Assembly: GCF_039545035.1 (NCBI RefSeq)
Contig: NZ_BAABRO010000007.1
Location: 248,001 to 312,000, forward strand
Direction: 5' to 3'
Length of the DNA stretch: 64,000 nt
Source: Novipirellula caenicola
GTDB taxonomy: Bacteria; Planctomycetota; Planctomycetia; Pirellulales; Pirellulaceae
Under the pieces are notes generated by a model. It worked only from the letters and a program-made list of their open reading frames with translations. It ran no database searches and was not told the DNA's origin. A program made the translations under genes and the position numbers. Shown here one piece after another: positions 16,049 through 25,480 of this stretch (position 1 is the first letter of the stretch; every line of letters starts with the position of its first letter).

Positions 16049-18211
16049 ATGGACCAAGAACAAACTCCGCCTGTCACGATGACGACGCCGGTCCGGTTTT
16101 TGCCGGGGGTGGGGGCGTTTCGTGCGGAAAAATACGCAAAGCTGGGGCTGCGGACGGCGCAAGATGTGTTGTTCTTCTTTCCTCGCGATTACGAACGGCC
16201 CGCTCCTCCTCGATCGGTCGACAAACTTCGTGAAGGCGAACAGGCTTCGCTGATTGGGACAATCACGGACGCGGAATTGGCTTCCCGGTCGCCGGGCAAG
16301 TCGGTGTTCGGAGCGATCGTTGAAAATGAAACGGGCGCCGTCCGCATCCTGTTCTTCAACCAACCCTATCGAGCGGACCAAATCAAATTTGGCCAACGTG
16401 TCGTGATCTCGGGCGTGCCGAAACTGAGTGGCCTGCGGATGGAGTTTGTGCATCCGCAGCTCACGATGCTGGATGAACAAGACAATTACCCCGAACCCAA
16501 AATCTTGGCGACCTACGCGTTGACCGAAGGCGTCAAACAGAACGAACTTCGCCACTTGGTCGGCAACGTGTTGGAGCTTCTTGGCGACGAAATTCACGAG
16601 GTGATGCCCGAGCGTCTACGCGGTGATGCTGCCGATGCGCTGCGAGCGGCTGGCATCGAAATCGAGGGGCCTCTGTTCGACATCCAAACCGCAGTTCGGC
16701 AATTGCACCAACCGGACAACGAAGCTTCGCTGCAGGCTGCGCGACTTCGTTTGGTGTTTCAAGAGTTGTTTGTGATGCAATTGGCTCTGGCGATGCGTCG
16801 ACGCAAATTGACCAGTGATCTGCAATCACCACCGCTGTCGCCGACCTCCGTGATCGATTCGCGAATATTGAATCGGTTCCCCTTTGAGCTGACCAACGAT
16901 CAACGCCAAGCGATCAAAGAAGTCAGCCAGGATATGGCGTGTCAGTTCCCGATGAACCGTATGCTGCAAGGAGACGTGGGCAGTGGCAAAACCGTGGTCG
17001 CGGTGTATGCCATGATGTTGGCGGTCGCCAATGGGCATCAATCCGTGATGATGGCTCCGACCGAAGTGCTGGCCCGACAACATTACCAGACCTTATGCAA
17101 GATCCTTGCCGACAGCCGCGTCCGTATCGGATTACTGTGTGGGTCGATCAGCCGTGCGGAGCGGACTGCGACGATCAAAGCGGTAGCCTCGGGCGAAATT
17201 GATCTTTTGGTCGGCACTCAAGCCCTGCTGTACGGCGACATTCAATTTAGCAAGCTGGGGTTATGCGTGATCGACGAACAACACAAGTTTGGTGTCGGTC
17301 AACGTGTGACGCTGCGAAGCGGCGGTGTGGATCCTCATTACTTGGTGATGTCCGCGACTCCGATTCCTCGTTCGATGGCGATGACGTTGTTTGGCGATGT
17401 GGAACTGAGCACGCTGCGAGAAAAACCACCCGGTCGAGCGGACGTCAATACGTATCTAGCGCACGATGGATGGAAGGATCGCTGGTGGGCGTTTGTCCGC
17501 GACCGATTGAACGAAGGACGACAGGCGTTTGTGGTGGCTCCGCGTGTGGTCCCGAGCACGAAGTCCGAGGAAGAGGATGCGGATGAAGACGAGAGCGAAG
17601 ACGTTTCGTCGGTGCAAACGGTCTTTGATGATCTTCGCAAAGGTGTATTGTCCGATTTCCATATCGGATTGTTGCACGGCCGCATGACCGCAGATGAAAA
17701 GATGGCGACGATGCAGGAGTTTGCAGCGGGCGAGATCGATGTGTTGGTCAGCACGACAGTGATCGAAGTCGGGATCGATGTGCCCAATGCGACCGTGATG
17801 ACAATCCTTGGTGCCGAGCGGTTTGGGCTGGCTCAATTGCACCAATTGCGAGGACGTGTATCACGCGGTTCGCATGTCGGGCACGTGTGCGTTTTTTCGG
17901 ATGGAGACCAGCCACCGAGTGAGAACGAGCGGCTGAGTTTGTTTGAGAAAACGAACGATGGATTTGAACTTGCCGAAGCCGACTTTCAATTACGCGGACC
18001 CGGCGATCTGCTGGGGCGGAGACAGAGTGGGATGGCACCACTGCGAATCGCCGATCCGCGGCGCGATATCGAAATTCTGCGAGTCGCAAGGGAGCTGGCC
18101 CAGACGATCATCGAAGAGGACCCGGAACTCGACGCGGAGGATTTCCAGGATCTGAAATCGCAGGTGATGCGGCGGTACGGAAAACGGCTCAATCTTGGCG
18201 ATGTGGCGTAG
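16049..18211 (+). CDS. recG: ATP-dependent DNA helicase RecG
   Basis: 720-residue product if started at the ATG at 16049 (MDQEQTPPVTM); a longer frame from 15980 would add a Cys-rich, unlikely N-terminus. The N-terminal wedge begins RFLPGVGAFRAEKYAKLGL, followed by an OB-fold. Helicase motifs are in order: QGDVGSGKTVVA (Walker A), APTEVLARQH (Ia), DEQHKFGVGQR (II, typical RecG DEQH), SATPIPRS (III), TTVIEVGIDVPNA (V) and QLRGRVSRG (VI). The RecG C-terminal block FELAEADFQLRGPGDLLG is present. RecG remodels stalled replication forks and Holliday junctions. An unusual acidic run, EEEDADEDESED, is inserted before the second helicase domain; it is not usual in the family. Confidence 0.96.
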   Translation: MDQEQTPPVTMTTPVRFLPGVGAFRAEKYAKLGLRTAQDVLFFFPRDYERPAPPRSVDKLREGEQASLIGTITDAELASRSPGKSVFGAIVENETGAVRILFFNQPYRADQIKFGQRVVISGVPKLSGLRMEFVHPQLTMLDEQDNYPEPKILATYALTEGVKQNELRHLVGNVLELLGDEIHEVMPERLRGDAADALRAAGIEIEGPLFDIQTAVRQLHQPDNEASLQAARLRLVFQELFVMQLALAMRRRKLTSDLQSPPLSPTSVIDSRILNRFPFELTNDQRQAIKEVSQDMACQFPMNRMLQGDVGSGKTVVAVYAMMLAVANGHQSVMMAPTEVLARQHYQTLCKILADSRVRIGLLCGSISRAERTATIKAVASGEIDLLVGTQALLYGDIQFSKLGLCVIDEQHKFGVGQRVTLRSGGVDPHYLVMSATPIPRSMAMTLFGDVELSTLREKPPGRADVNTYLAHDGWKDRWWAFVRDRLNEGRQAFVVAPRVVPSTKSEEEDADEDESEDVSSVQTVFDDLRKGVLSDFHIGLLHGRMTADEKMATMQEFAAGEIDVLVSTTVIEVGIDVPNATVMTILGAERFGLAQLHQLRGRVSRGSHVGHVCVFSDGDQPPSENERLSLFEKTNDGFELAEADFQLRGPGDLLGRRQSGMAPLRIADPRRDIEILRVARELAQTIIEEDPELDAEDFQDLKSQVMRRYGKRLNLGDVA

Positions 18212-18286
18212 CGAGGTTGTCGCTGTTCCATTTTAGCGCGGTGGAAGAGGTGTTGTGGGCGAGTTTGCTTGGTGGGGTGTATTCAA

Positions 18287-18343
18287 GGGACTCGTTGCCT
18301 CGTCCACTACGGAAGACGGGGGATTCGTTGCCTCGTCCACTAC
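18287..18343. repeat. Dispersed repeat family C, two tandem copies
   Basis: Two copies of a 23-24-base unit (sharing TCGTTGCCTCGTCCACTAC) lie at 18287-18310 and 18321-18343, just after recG. Three more copies lie at 54614-54715. The near-identity between sites 36 kb apart shows a dispersed repeat, not chance. Confidence 0.85.
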
Positions 18344-18408
18344 GGGGTAGGCCGGGGGCATTTTGAAGACGGCTTGGAGAGTCGGGCGCTGGCAATTATC
18401 TTGCTTCG

Positions 18409-19482
18409 ATGCATATGACATGGAAAAAAGCCGCGACGCTCGCTCTAAAATTTGCCATTCCGGTGGCGATTATCGCTTGGCTGGCGAATCACATTGATTG
18501 GGCTCAGTTATCGGCTCAGCCCAAAGATTACCGATTGTTGGCCTGCGCGTTGGCGGTGGCGATGATCGGATTGAGCCTTTCGTTCGCACGTTGGTGCTTG
18601 CTGGTGCGTTGCCAAGGGATCGCACTGTCGATGGTCGAGGCGTTTCGGCTCGGCTCGATCGGATTTCTGCTGAATTTTGTTTCGGCGGGCAGCGTGGGCG
18701 GCGACCTGTTCAAGGCCATCTTTCTAGCGAAGCAGCGTCCCGGGAAGCGAATCGAAGCGGTCGCGTCGGTGTTTGTCGATCGCGGGGTTGGCTTGTTCGG
18801 GCTGCTGTTGCTTGTGGCGTTTGGGTTGATGTTGGTCCAGCCGAGTCAATCGACGGAGATTGATCGCGAGCAGATGCAGCAGATCAAGGCGGCCACCGCA
18901 ATCCTGACGACCGTCGGCACGGTCGTGCTGTGCGGATTGGTCTTTGGCGGCAAAGGCGTCGACCGGTTGGTTCGCTGGGGCAGTCAGCTTGCGATCGTCG
19001 GCCCGGTGGTGGCCAAGATCGGACCTCCGCTGCGGATGTTTCATGCTCACCCGATCGCGTTCTTGGTCTCGATCGTGATGAGTTTGGGCGTCCACGCGTC
19101 GATGATCCTCAGCATGTATTTAATCGCATGCGGACTCTATTCGGATCCGCCGACCTTGATCGAGCACTTTGTGATCGTCCCAATTGGGATGCTAGCCGCG
19201 GCGATGCCGATCACGCCGGCGGGCTTGGGCGTCTACGAAGCGACCATCGAATGGCTGTACCGAATCGTGCCTGCCAACCCTACATCGGCATCGGGCACGC
19301 TGGTGGCACTGGTGTTTGAGATCGTCAAAGTCGCGATGGCTACGATTGGCACCGTCTTCTATTGGACCTCGAGCGAAGAGCTTCGTGAAAGTGTCGAAGA
19401 GGCTGAAGAAGCAGAAGACGGCGACGAGCACAACGACGGCGACGAACCCAATGACCCGGCGATCGAAATGAAGCAGGCTTGA
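18409..19482 (+). CDS. Lysylphosphatidylglycerol-synthase-type (flippase-like) membrane protein
   Basis: 357 residues starting MHMTWKKAATLALKF. About eight hydrophobic segments are visible, with the family landmarks SFARWCLLVRCQGI in the first cytoplasmic loop, GFLLNFVSAGSVGGDLFKA, VFVDRGVGLFGLLLL, and PITPAGLGVYEATIEWLY near the C-terminus. This is the transmembrane part of the LPG synthase/AglD superfamily, which often flips lipid-linked intermediates; the catalytic aminoacyl-transfer domain of MprF is absent. The C-terminus is an acidic tail (EEAEEAEDGDEHNDGD). It is the likely downstream neighbour of recG but the two are separated by about 200 bases carrying family C repeats. Confidence 0.82.
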   Translation: MHMTWKKAATLALKFAIPVAIIAWLANHIDWAQLSAQPKDYRLLACALAVAMIGLSLSFARWCLLVRCQGIALSMVEAFRLGSIGFLLNFVSAGSVGGDLFKAIFLAKQRPGKRIEAVASVFVDRGVGLFGLLLLVAFGLMLVQPSQSTEIDREQMQQIKAATAILTTVGTVVLCGLVFGGKGVDRLVRWGSQLAIVGPVVAKIGPPLRMFHAHPIAFLVSIVMSLGVHASMILSMYLIACGLYSDPPTLIEHFVIVPIGMLAAAMPITPAGLGVYEATIEWLYRIVPANPTSASGTLVALVFEIVKVAMATIGTVFYWTSSEELRESVEEAEEAEDGDEHNDGDEPNDPAIEMKQA

Positions 19483-19570
19483 GCGGATTTTGCACGTTCA
19501 ACGCCACCACGGGGGCCCAGGCTGCTGCCAACGCAGTCAACGGTTTTTGAGCTGAGTTACTGCATTCGCG

Positions 19571-19650
19571 CGTCGTAGCTACGCTCGCCAGAGCGTGGAT
19601 TGTTAGCGTTCGATGCGAATCACCCCCTTCTGGCGAAGGTCGCTACCAGA
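19571..19650. repeat. Dispersed repeat family B, copy 1
   Basis: An imperfect palindrome with the two conserved arms CTACGCTCGCCAGAGCGTGG and TTCTGGCGAAGGTCGCTAC. Other copies are at 38124-38203 and, inverted, at 42101-42183. It lies between the convergent genes ending at 19482 and 19820. Confidence 0.8.
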
Positions 19651-19725
19651 ACATCGTTCACGGTGTTGCGATCCTGCCTGCAGCCCTAGTAAGTGGCCGG
19701 CTCCCCGTCGGTTGAGTGAGCAAAG

Positions 19726-19780
19726 ACGAGGCAGGAGCCTGGCAAGCAGTGCGTTCCCAGGCAGGAGCCTGAGAACGAGC
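19726..19780. repeat. Short duplicated motif between convergent genes
   Basis: The 11-base GCAGGAGCCTG occurs at 19731-19741 and 19761-19771 in a stretch that also reads GCGTTCCCAGG and GAGAACGAG. It may be another palindromic repeat class; only the internal repetition is visible here. Confidence 0.5.
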
Positions 19781-19819
19781 ATCGACCATTTTTTTGCAAC
19801 TTTCGCGGAGCAAAAGCGA

Positions 19820-21880
19820 CTATTTGCCGATCGAATCGGCCAGCGACTGGGCGTTGTAGATCGAACGCAAGGCTTCGATAATCCCCACTCCCGAAACACT
19901 CACCGCTCGTGCCTGTTCGTCGCTGTAGAGATAATCGCTGGTCAAACTTTGGATATTGCCGTCAAAGATCAAGCCCACCAGTTCGCCATCGCGGTTGACA
20001 ACCGGTGAACCACTATTGCCGCCAATGATGTCGGCGGTGCAAACAAAGTTCAGCTGTGTCTGCAAGTCAACCTCGCTCTTGGCGTTCATCCATGATTCGG
20101 GAAGATCGAAATCGTCCTGCCCTTTGTGAGCTTCGGCATGTTGGTAGGCTCCGGCGAAATTGGTGGTTGGATCGATGTGTTTGCCATCTTCGATGTAGCC
20201 TTTGACCGTCCCGAATGCCAAACGCAGCGTGAAGGTTGCGTCGGGGTAGCCGCCGGTCCCTTCAATTTGCGTGACCGCCTGGGTCACTTGCGCATAGGCT
20301 TGGCGTTCTCGCTCTTCGATTTGTTCGTTGCGTTCACGAATGCGGCGATATTCCGCTTCGAGCTTTCTTGCCAATTGAATCATCGGATCGTTTGACTCTT
20401 CGACAGCCTCGTTCCCTGCTTCGATCAATTGTTTACGAAACGCGACGTCAACAAGCTTCGTGCCTTCGATAAGTGCAGCAGCGCGTTCACGAGGTCCTTT
20501 GCCGTCCAGGATTTCTTGGATCAACGGATCATCGGCGCCACGCAGAACGGTCAAACGTGAAAGCTCGTCGGTCAGTTTGACTTGTTCGAGGTCTTCGTAG
20601 ATGGGGGCCTCGCTCAGCAGCGATTGCAGCTTTGAGTCCCGCGATGCGTCGGTGAATTCATGTAGCCGTTGATCATTGGGTTTGAGGTCTTCGGCGGTGA
20701 GCAACACGATCTGCATTGCCGTGTCAAACAGCGTGCTTCGCAGGCTGACGGTTTGCTTCAGCATTTCACGTTTGTCGTCTTGGATCTCTGCAATTTCCGT
20801 CCACGCTGCCGCCAGTTCTTTGTTGGCCTGGTTGTCTTGCAGTTCACTTAGCAGTTTTTCTTCGCGGGCCTGTTTGGTAACAAAGGTTTGCGGATCTTGT
20901 AGGCCTGCCAACATCCCGGTGTAGGCTTTGCGAGCGTTTTGGATCCCAAACAATTCATCGCGTGCACGGCGAGCCTGTTCGGTGCCTTCGAGCCCAAACT
21001 GCTGCATTAGAATTTCTTTGCGGCGAAGGAAATCGAGCACGTAGGGTAATCGGTCGTCACGCAGGAATTTGAGAGCTGCGACCGTGAAAATACGCTGCGT
21101 GCGTCCCGGATTGCCGCTGACGAAAACCAGCTCGCCCTCTTGCAGTGGTTCCGAGCTCCATCGCAAGAAGTTGTCGAGTTTCGCAGGTTTGCCGTCCTCA
21201 TAAACCCGCATGATTGTGGCGTCGAGATTATAGCGTGGGTATTCAAAATTGTCCGCGTCGCCGCCAAAGAAGGCCGCTTTCGTTTCCGGCGCCCAGACGA
21301 GACGAACGTCGGTGTATTTTTTGTAGCGGTACAGGTGGTACTTGGCTCCGCCAAACAGCGTCACCACGTCACTTCGCAATCCGGTCTTTTCGAACGATTC
21401 TTCTTCGATCGTCGAGATCACACCACGTCGTTGTTTTAGAGCATCGTCGCTGGATGCGCCGGGCTTGACGGCATCGTTGACCCGTTGGGTCACGTCCTCG
21501 ATCGACACCAGTTGATTCAGTTCCAGATCGGGTGCCTTCAATTCTTGATCGAGTGTCTTGGCCAAATAGCCGTCTTCGATCAGGTTCAATTCAGGGGTGC
21601 TAAGTTTGTGCAGCGTATCACTGGCGACGTGATGGTTGGTTAGCACCAAGCCGTCGCTTGAGATAAACGATCCCGATCCTCCGCTGTTGAATCGCACCGA
21701 CGACAAACGAAGGTGGTCCGCCCATTGCGAATCGGGCTCAAAATTGTGTTTCTGTTTCAGCGTTTCAACGGGCAAATCATTGAACAAGTACATGCCTTCG
21801 TCGCCATACGACGCGACGGGCAGCGAAAGTGAGGTGGTCAACAAAAACATGAGCAAGGCTATTCGGCTTCGGATTTTCAT
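19820..21880 (-). CDS. S46-family serine dipeptidyl-peptidase (DPP7/DPP11-like)
   Basis: 686 residues if started at the ATG at 21880 (MKIRSRIALLMFLLTT), which gives a signal peptide; the longer frame from 22009 adds 43 residues with no signal. The catalytic triad of S46 is recognisable: His in GLVLTNHHVASD, Asp in FFGGDADNFEYPRYNLD, Ser in IIGGNSGSPVVNRDGE. The mature start EGMYLFNDLP and the long helical insertion of about residues 330-560 also fit. These periplasmic enzymes release dipeptides from peptide N-termini. The gene is followed on the opposite strand by a glycosyltransferase gene that begins 217 bases away. Confidence 0.92.
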   Translation of the reverse strand: MKIRSRIALLMFLLTTSLSLPVASYGDEGMYLFNDLPVETLKQKHNFEPDSQWADHLRLSSVRFNSGGSGSFISSDGLVLTNHHVASDTLHKLSTPELNLIEDGYLAKTLDQELKAPDLELNQLVSIEDVTQRVNDAVKPGASSDDALKQRRGVISTIEEESFEKTGLRSDVVTLFGGAKYHLYRYKKYTDVRLVWAPETKAAFFGGDADNFEYPRYNLDATIMRVYEDGKPAKLDNFLRWSSEPLQEGELVFVSGNPGRTQRIFTVAALKFLRDDRLPYVLDFLRRKEILMQQFGLEGTEQARRARDELFGIQNARKAYTGMLAGLQDPQTFVTKQAREEKLLSELQDNQANKELAAAWTEIAEIQDDKREMLKQTVSLRSTLFDTAMQIVLLTAEDLKPNDQRLHEFTDASRDSKLQSLLSEAPIYEDLEQVKLTDELSRLTVLRGADDPLIQEILDGKGPRERAAALIEGTKLVDVAFRKQLIEAGNEAVEESNDPMIQLARKLEAEYRRIRERNEQIEERERQAYAQVTQAVTQIEGTGGYPDATFTLRLAFGTVKGYIEDGKHIDPTTNFAGAYQHAEAHKGQDDFDLPESWMNAKSEVDLQTQLNFVCTADIIGGNSGSPVVNRDGELVGLIFDGNIQSLTSDYLYSDEQARAVSVSGVGIIEALRSIYNAQSLADSIGK

Positions 21881-22096
21881 GTCTAGGATTTTTCGGTGGG
21901 GTTGAGGAGCGTTCGAAAGGGAACTCACGCGTTTGTCTATCTTAGCAACATCCACCGCGGCGATTGAGAACCCAAGACGCAGCAATCCCAGGGAATTTCT
22001 ACGTTGCATTGTGCGGATTCATCTTCCCCCACTTCGAAATTTTTCGTAGCTAACAGAGGTTGAGATCGAATCACACCGGACCCAAGGAAATTGGTT

Positions 22097-22864
22097 ATGC
22101 AAGCGAATATTGTCTGCATCAAGTGGGGGACAAAGTATGGCAGCGAGTATGTCAATCGCTTGCTTCACGGCATTAAAAAACACTTGAACCTGCCGTTCCG
22201 ATTTCTCTGTTTGACCGAAAATTCCGAGGGGATCGACCCGCAGGTCGAGATCCACCCGCTGCCAGTCACGCCGTTTGACGAGAACGCCTTTGATGCTCGC
22301 AAAGGAGGCGAGACGTGGCGTAAAGTCGGCTTGTTTCAGCCTGGCTTGGCGGGACTCGAGGGCGACACGCTGTTCCTCGATCTCGATGTGGTTTTGACTG
22401 GCCCGCTTGATGATTTCTTTACGTTCGAGCCCGGCAAATTTTGTGTAATCCACGATTGGCTCGAGAAGCGTCGCGCTTGGATCCCCGGACGGGATGGCAA
22501 AGTCGGCAATACGTCGGTGTTTCGCTTTCATCCCGAGCGTCACTTGCGAGTCTACCAGCACTTTTGCGATCATCAGGCCGAGGTACTGCAGTCGTTCCGT
22601 ATTGAACAGCAATACGTCAGCCGAACGCTTTTGGATGATCTGGCGTTTTGGCCCGAGCAGTGGGTGTGCAGCTTCAAACGCAGTTGTCGTCCGTTGTTCC
22701 CAATGAACCTGATTCGCGAGCCTTATCAGCCGTCCGAAATGCGTGTGTTGGCATTTCACGGTTATCCGCTGCCGGACCAAGCGATTGCGGGGTATCAGGC
22801 AAGTGTGTTCAAGTCGACGCGGCCAGCGACGTGGTTAACCGCGCATTGGAAAGACGCCGCCTAG
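22097..22864 (+). CDS. GT-A-like glycosyltransferase-type protein
   Basis: About 255 residues. The ATG at 22097 follows AAGGAAA at 22084-22090 and is preferred to the TTG at 22091. The N-terminus (QANIVCIKWGTKYG) has a Rossmann-like first strand and DTLFLDLDVVLTGPL holds a D-x-D motif, both seen in GT-A glycosyltransferases that use nucleotide sugars with a metal. Other blocks such as VGNTSVFRF and VLAFHGYPLPDQA recall family-8-like and planctomycete hypothetical sugar transferases. No signal peptide or membrane segment is visible, so it should be cytoplasmic. The acceptor is unknown; confidence in the fold is moderate. Confidence 0.65.
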   Translation: MQANIVCIKWGTKYGSEYVNRLLHGIKKHLNLPFRFLCLTENSEGIDPQVEIHPLPVTPFDENAFDARKGGETWRKVGLFQPGLAGLEGDTLFLDLDVVLTGPLDDFFTFEPGKFCVIHDWLEKRRAWIPGRDGKVGNTSVFRFHPERHLRVYQHFCDHQAEVLQSFRIEQQYVSRTLLDDLAFWPEQWVCSFKRSCRPLFPMNLIREPYQPSEMRVLAFHGYPLPDQAIAGYQASVFKSTRPATWLTAHWKDAA

Positions 22865-22879
22865 GTTCGAGCTTTCCCG

Positions 22880-23140
22880 TAGCGAAACTCGTGAACGGCT
22901 TGTTGTTTTATTCGTACGATGGACTTCCTAGTCCGTCGAATGCGCCATTGACGCACTAGAAAGTTCATCATACACCCCTTGCCGCAGGAAACTTCATTAA
23001 ATCAACAAGCCGTGAACGGCTCGTCGGTTTAGTCGTACGACGGACTTCCTCGTCCGTCCAATACATCATTGATGGCCTAGGAAGTCCAACATACGACCCC
23101 TGCCGCAGGAAACTTCACTAAATCAACAAACCGTGAAGCG
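22880..23140. repeat. Dispersed repeat family A, two tandem copies
   Basis: Two about 120-base units, each built of a GTGAACGGCTTGTTG-like arm, TCGTACGATGGACTTCCT, a near-palindrome around TCCGTC and the tail GCCGCAGGAAACTTCA. The tandem lies between the glycosyltransferase and rplK (convergent genes). Further copies are at 31375-31485 and 37741-38060. Confidence 0.85.
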
Positions 23141-23260
23141 TTTCCTCGTCGGACATTGATGAACGAAAGTCTTCGCGACTGCCGCTGCGATCAAAGGGAA
23201 CGCGTTGGCTCGCAGTAGGGCCGATTTTGACCGATTTCTGACCGGCACGCACCAAACGAA

Positions 23261-23293
23261 TTTAGCTCCGTCCATTTGATTGGCGGAGCTAAA
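23261..23293 (-). terminator. Possible terminator hairpin of the rplK transcript
   Basis: TTTAGCTCCG and CGGAGCTAAA flank a 13-base loop, a perfect 10-bp stem about 80 bases downstream of the rplK stop. There is no strong T run after the stem on the minus strand, so termination is only suggested. Confidence 0.4.
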
Positions 23294-23373
23294 ATCGGAT
23301 TGAAGTAATGATTGGCTCGCATGACCGAAACTCTTGGCGAGTTTCGCGACGCGAAGCACGACGAGGCCTTCTT

Positions 23374-23799
23374 TTAGCCTTCGACGTTCAAGCCCATGCT
23401 GCGAGCGGTGCCTTGGATCATCAACGCAGCTTGTTCGATGCTACGAGCGTTCAAGTCGGCCATCTTCTTTTGCGCGATCTCTTCGCATTGAGCGGCGGTC
23501 ACGGTGCCGACCTTGTCGCGGTTAGGAACTCCGCTGCCCTTGGCGATACCAGCGGCAGCTTTCAGCAGCGAAGCGGCTGGAGGGCTCTTGGTGATGAATT
23601 CGAAGCTACGGTCGTTGTAGACGGTAACAACCACGGGGATCGGAGTGCCCGCGTACTCTTTGGTTCGGTCGTTGAAAGCTTGGACGAATTGACCAAGGTT
23701 CACACCAAATTTACCAAGCGAGGTACCGACAGGAGGAGCGGGGGTAGCTTGACCGCCAGGAACTTGGAACTTCGCGACCCCGGTTACTTGTTTAGCCAT
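23374..23799 (-). CDS. rplK: 50S ribosomal protein L11
   Basis: 141 residues with the full L11 signature: [16 protein letters not shown]-like start (here [20 protein letters not shown]), the N-terminal domain that meets IF2/EF-G, and the C-terminal rRNA-binding domain with [15 protein letters not shown] and [21 protein letters not shown]11 is a GTPase-centre protein contacting 23S rRNA. It is the last gene of the tuf-secE-nusG-rplK block on this strand. rplA (L1), its usual partner, is not found in the following 3 kb. Confidence 0.97.
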   Translation of the reverse strand: MAKQVTGVAKFQVPGGQATPAPPVGTSLGKFGVNLGQFVQAFNDRTKEYAGTPIPVVVTVYNDRSFEFITKSPPAASLLKAAAGIAKGSGVPNRDKVGTVTAAQCEEIAQKKMADLNARSIEQAALMIQGTARSMGLNVEG

Positions 23800-23906
23800 T
23801 TTTCAGTGATCAGTTAAGATTGTTCAGTGGAGGAATATTTTCAAAAGGTTTGGGAAGGCGATCGATGTCGCTGCGTCGACAGGTGACAATCGATACATCA
23901 TGCCAT

Positions 23907-24680
23907 TTATAAAGCTTCGACTTGCCAGTGATCGAGTTCCATTGGGACACTGCGACCAAAGATGTTGATGATGACGGTGATGCGTCCGTTTGCTTCATCG
24001 ACGCTATCGACGTCACCTTCCTGGTTTTCGAAGTTACCTTCCTTGACCCTCACACGATCGCCAACCTTAAACGGAATCGCCGTTTTGATTGGGGTCTCGT
24101 CTTCGTCATCGTCTTTGGGTTTGTTGATGAATCGTTCGATGTCCGAGGGTTCCATCGGCATCGGTTTGCCAGCGGCTCCGGTGAAGTCGCTAATGCCCGC
24201 GGTTTCGCGAACCAAGAACCAGGTGTCATCATTGATGATCATATTGACCATGATGTAGCCCGGCAGCAGTTTTCGCTTGGTGACGCGGCGTTTTCCGTCA
24301 CGGGTGAACGTGGCAACGTCTTCGGTGGGAACGACAATGTCACCGAACTCTTCGGTCATGCCTTCCATCTTGACGCGTTTCCGCAGCGCTTCGGCGATCG
24401 AATCTTCGCGATTGAAAGCGACCTTCAAGATGTACCAATCCATCTTGGCTTCGCCATCATCGACTTTGTCGACCTTGGGAGCGATTTGTTTTTTTGGCGG
24501 TGGCGGTGCGGGAGCTGCTGATTCTTCGCCGCTGGCCGAATCGTCTACGGAAGTTTCATTGGTATCCAAATCGAGCTGATCTGCGGCGAGTTGTTCCGAA
24601 TCAGCCGGAGCGCCGGCTTGCGTGTCTTCTGGCAAATCGCCTTGGTCGTCTGTCGTATCAGCTGAGTTCACGGGTATCAC
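23907..24680 (-). CDS. nusG: Transcription antitermination factor NusG with long acidic N-terminal extension
   Basis: The NusG core begins about residue 80 at MDWYILKVAFNREDS; then FGDIVVPTEDV, KRKLLPGYIMVNM, DDTWFLVRET (NGN domain), and the C-terminal KOW domain FKVGDRVRVKEGNFENQEGDV with LDHWQVEAL at the end. The N-terminal ~79 residues are Asp/Glu/Ala-rich and low-complexity, ending in APAPPPPKKQIAPK. Ordinary NusG is about 180 residues, so this form is about 75 longer. Internal ATG at the MDW position could be a shorter start; no strong ribosome-binding site decides. NusG couples RNA polymerase to Rho and ribosomes. The gene lies 79 bases downstream of secE. Confidence 0.93.
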   Translation of the reverse strand: MIPVNSADTTDDQGDLPEDTQAGAPADSEQLAADQLDLDTNETSVDDSASGEESAAPAPPPPKKQIAPKVDKVDDGEAKMDWYILKVAFNREDSIAEALRKRVKMEGMTEEFGDIVVPTEDVATFTRDGKRRVTKRKLLPGYIMVNMIINDDTWFLVRETAGISDFTGAAGKPMPMEPSDIERFINKPKDDDEDETPIKTAIPFKVGDRVRVKEGNFENQEGDVDSVDEANGRITVIINIFGRSVPMELDHWQVEAL

Positions 24681-24759
24681 CGAAAGCGGTATTTAAAGTA
24701 ATTCTTCGAAGGGCGTCTCGTTTTCATAAAGCTGGAATGAAACCAGTGACGCCGAGGGT

Positions 24760-25203
24760 TTAGCTAGTCACGCCAAGGAAATTAAAGATGAACTGCCAAA
24801 CCACGTCGAACAAAAAGAGAGCCACTGCGAGAAAGAAGATCGTGAAGATCACCACGACCGATGCGCGGATCAATTCGTCCTTCGCCGGCCAAGTCACCTT
24901 GTTCATCTCGGCTTCGACTGCGATCAAGAAATCGGCAAACTGAGGCCAGTTGACCAAGCGATAACCGATCCACACGCCAATCGCCAACGCGACCATGGGA
25001 ATCGCAGGAATCAGCATCGAGCCGGCGGGCAAAAAGCCTCGCAGGGTGGCGTACAGGCTCCAACATCCCAGAGCAACCACGACCCAGATCGCCAATGCTG
25101 TCAATTGACGAACGATTCGCCCTTGGTTTGGTTTGTAAACCTTGGCGTGAAATAGTTCGCTAGTCAGTGGGGCGTTGTTCGTCCCTGCAATGTCTCGAGA
25201 CAC
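24760..25203 (-). CDS. secE: Preprotein translocase subunit SecE
   Basis: 147 residues. Three hydrophobic segments (about 35-55, 62-80, 115-140) with the conserved amphipathic stretch VEAEMNKVTWPAKDELIRAS before the last helix, the defining SecE motif. SecE is the essential gamma/E subunit of SecYEG in the plasma membrane. Usual short forms are 60-70 residues; this three-helix type is similar in size to that of E. coli. The order tRNA-Trp, secE, nusG, rplK is standard in bacteria. Confidence 0.95.
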   Translation of the reverse strand: MSRDIAGTNNAPLTSELFHAKVYKPNQGRIVRQLTALAIWVVVALGCWSLYATLRGFLPAGSMLIPAIPMVALAIGVWIGYRLVNWPQFADFLIAVEAEMNKVTWPAKDELIRASVVVIFTIFFLAVALFLFDVVWQFIFNFLGVTS

Positions 25204-25294
25204 TGTCGGCTCCTAAAAATGATCTTTCGACCCATGAAAGCTGCGAATCCTTTGCAGCCGACTCAAGAGGCCAAGTTATCTGTGTGAATAAAAG

Positions 25295-25366
25295 CAGGGG
25301 CGGAGGGACTCGAACTCTCAACCGCTGGTTTTGGAAACCAGTGCTCTGCCATTGAGCTACACCCCT
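25295..25366 (-). tRNA. trnW: tRNA-Trp (CCA anticodon)
   Basis: The reverse complement begins AGGGGTGTAGCTCAATGGC and folds into a complete cloverleaf: a 7-bp acceptor stem AGGGGTG/CGCCCCT, discriminator G, the anticodon loop TTCCAAA giving CCA, and T-arm GAGAGTTCGAGTCCCTC. The 3' CCA is not encoded. Confidence 0.97.
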
Positions 25367-25480
25367 GTGAAAACCAATTGCGTTTCACACGTCTGTTATC
25401 GCCGATAACCCTGATTCAGGGCAATCCCAACACGGATCAACCGTAGCGACACCGCAGATTAACGAATTCGTCTTCAAAAG

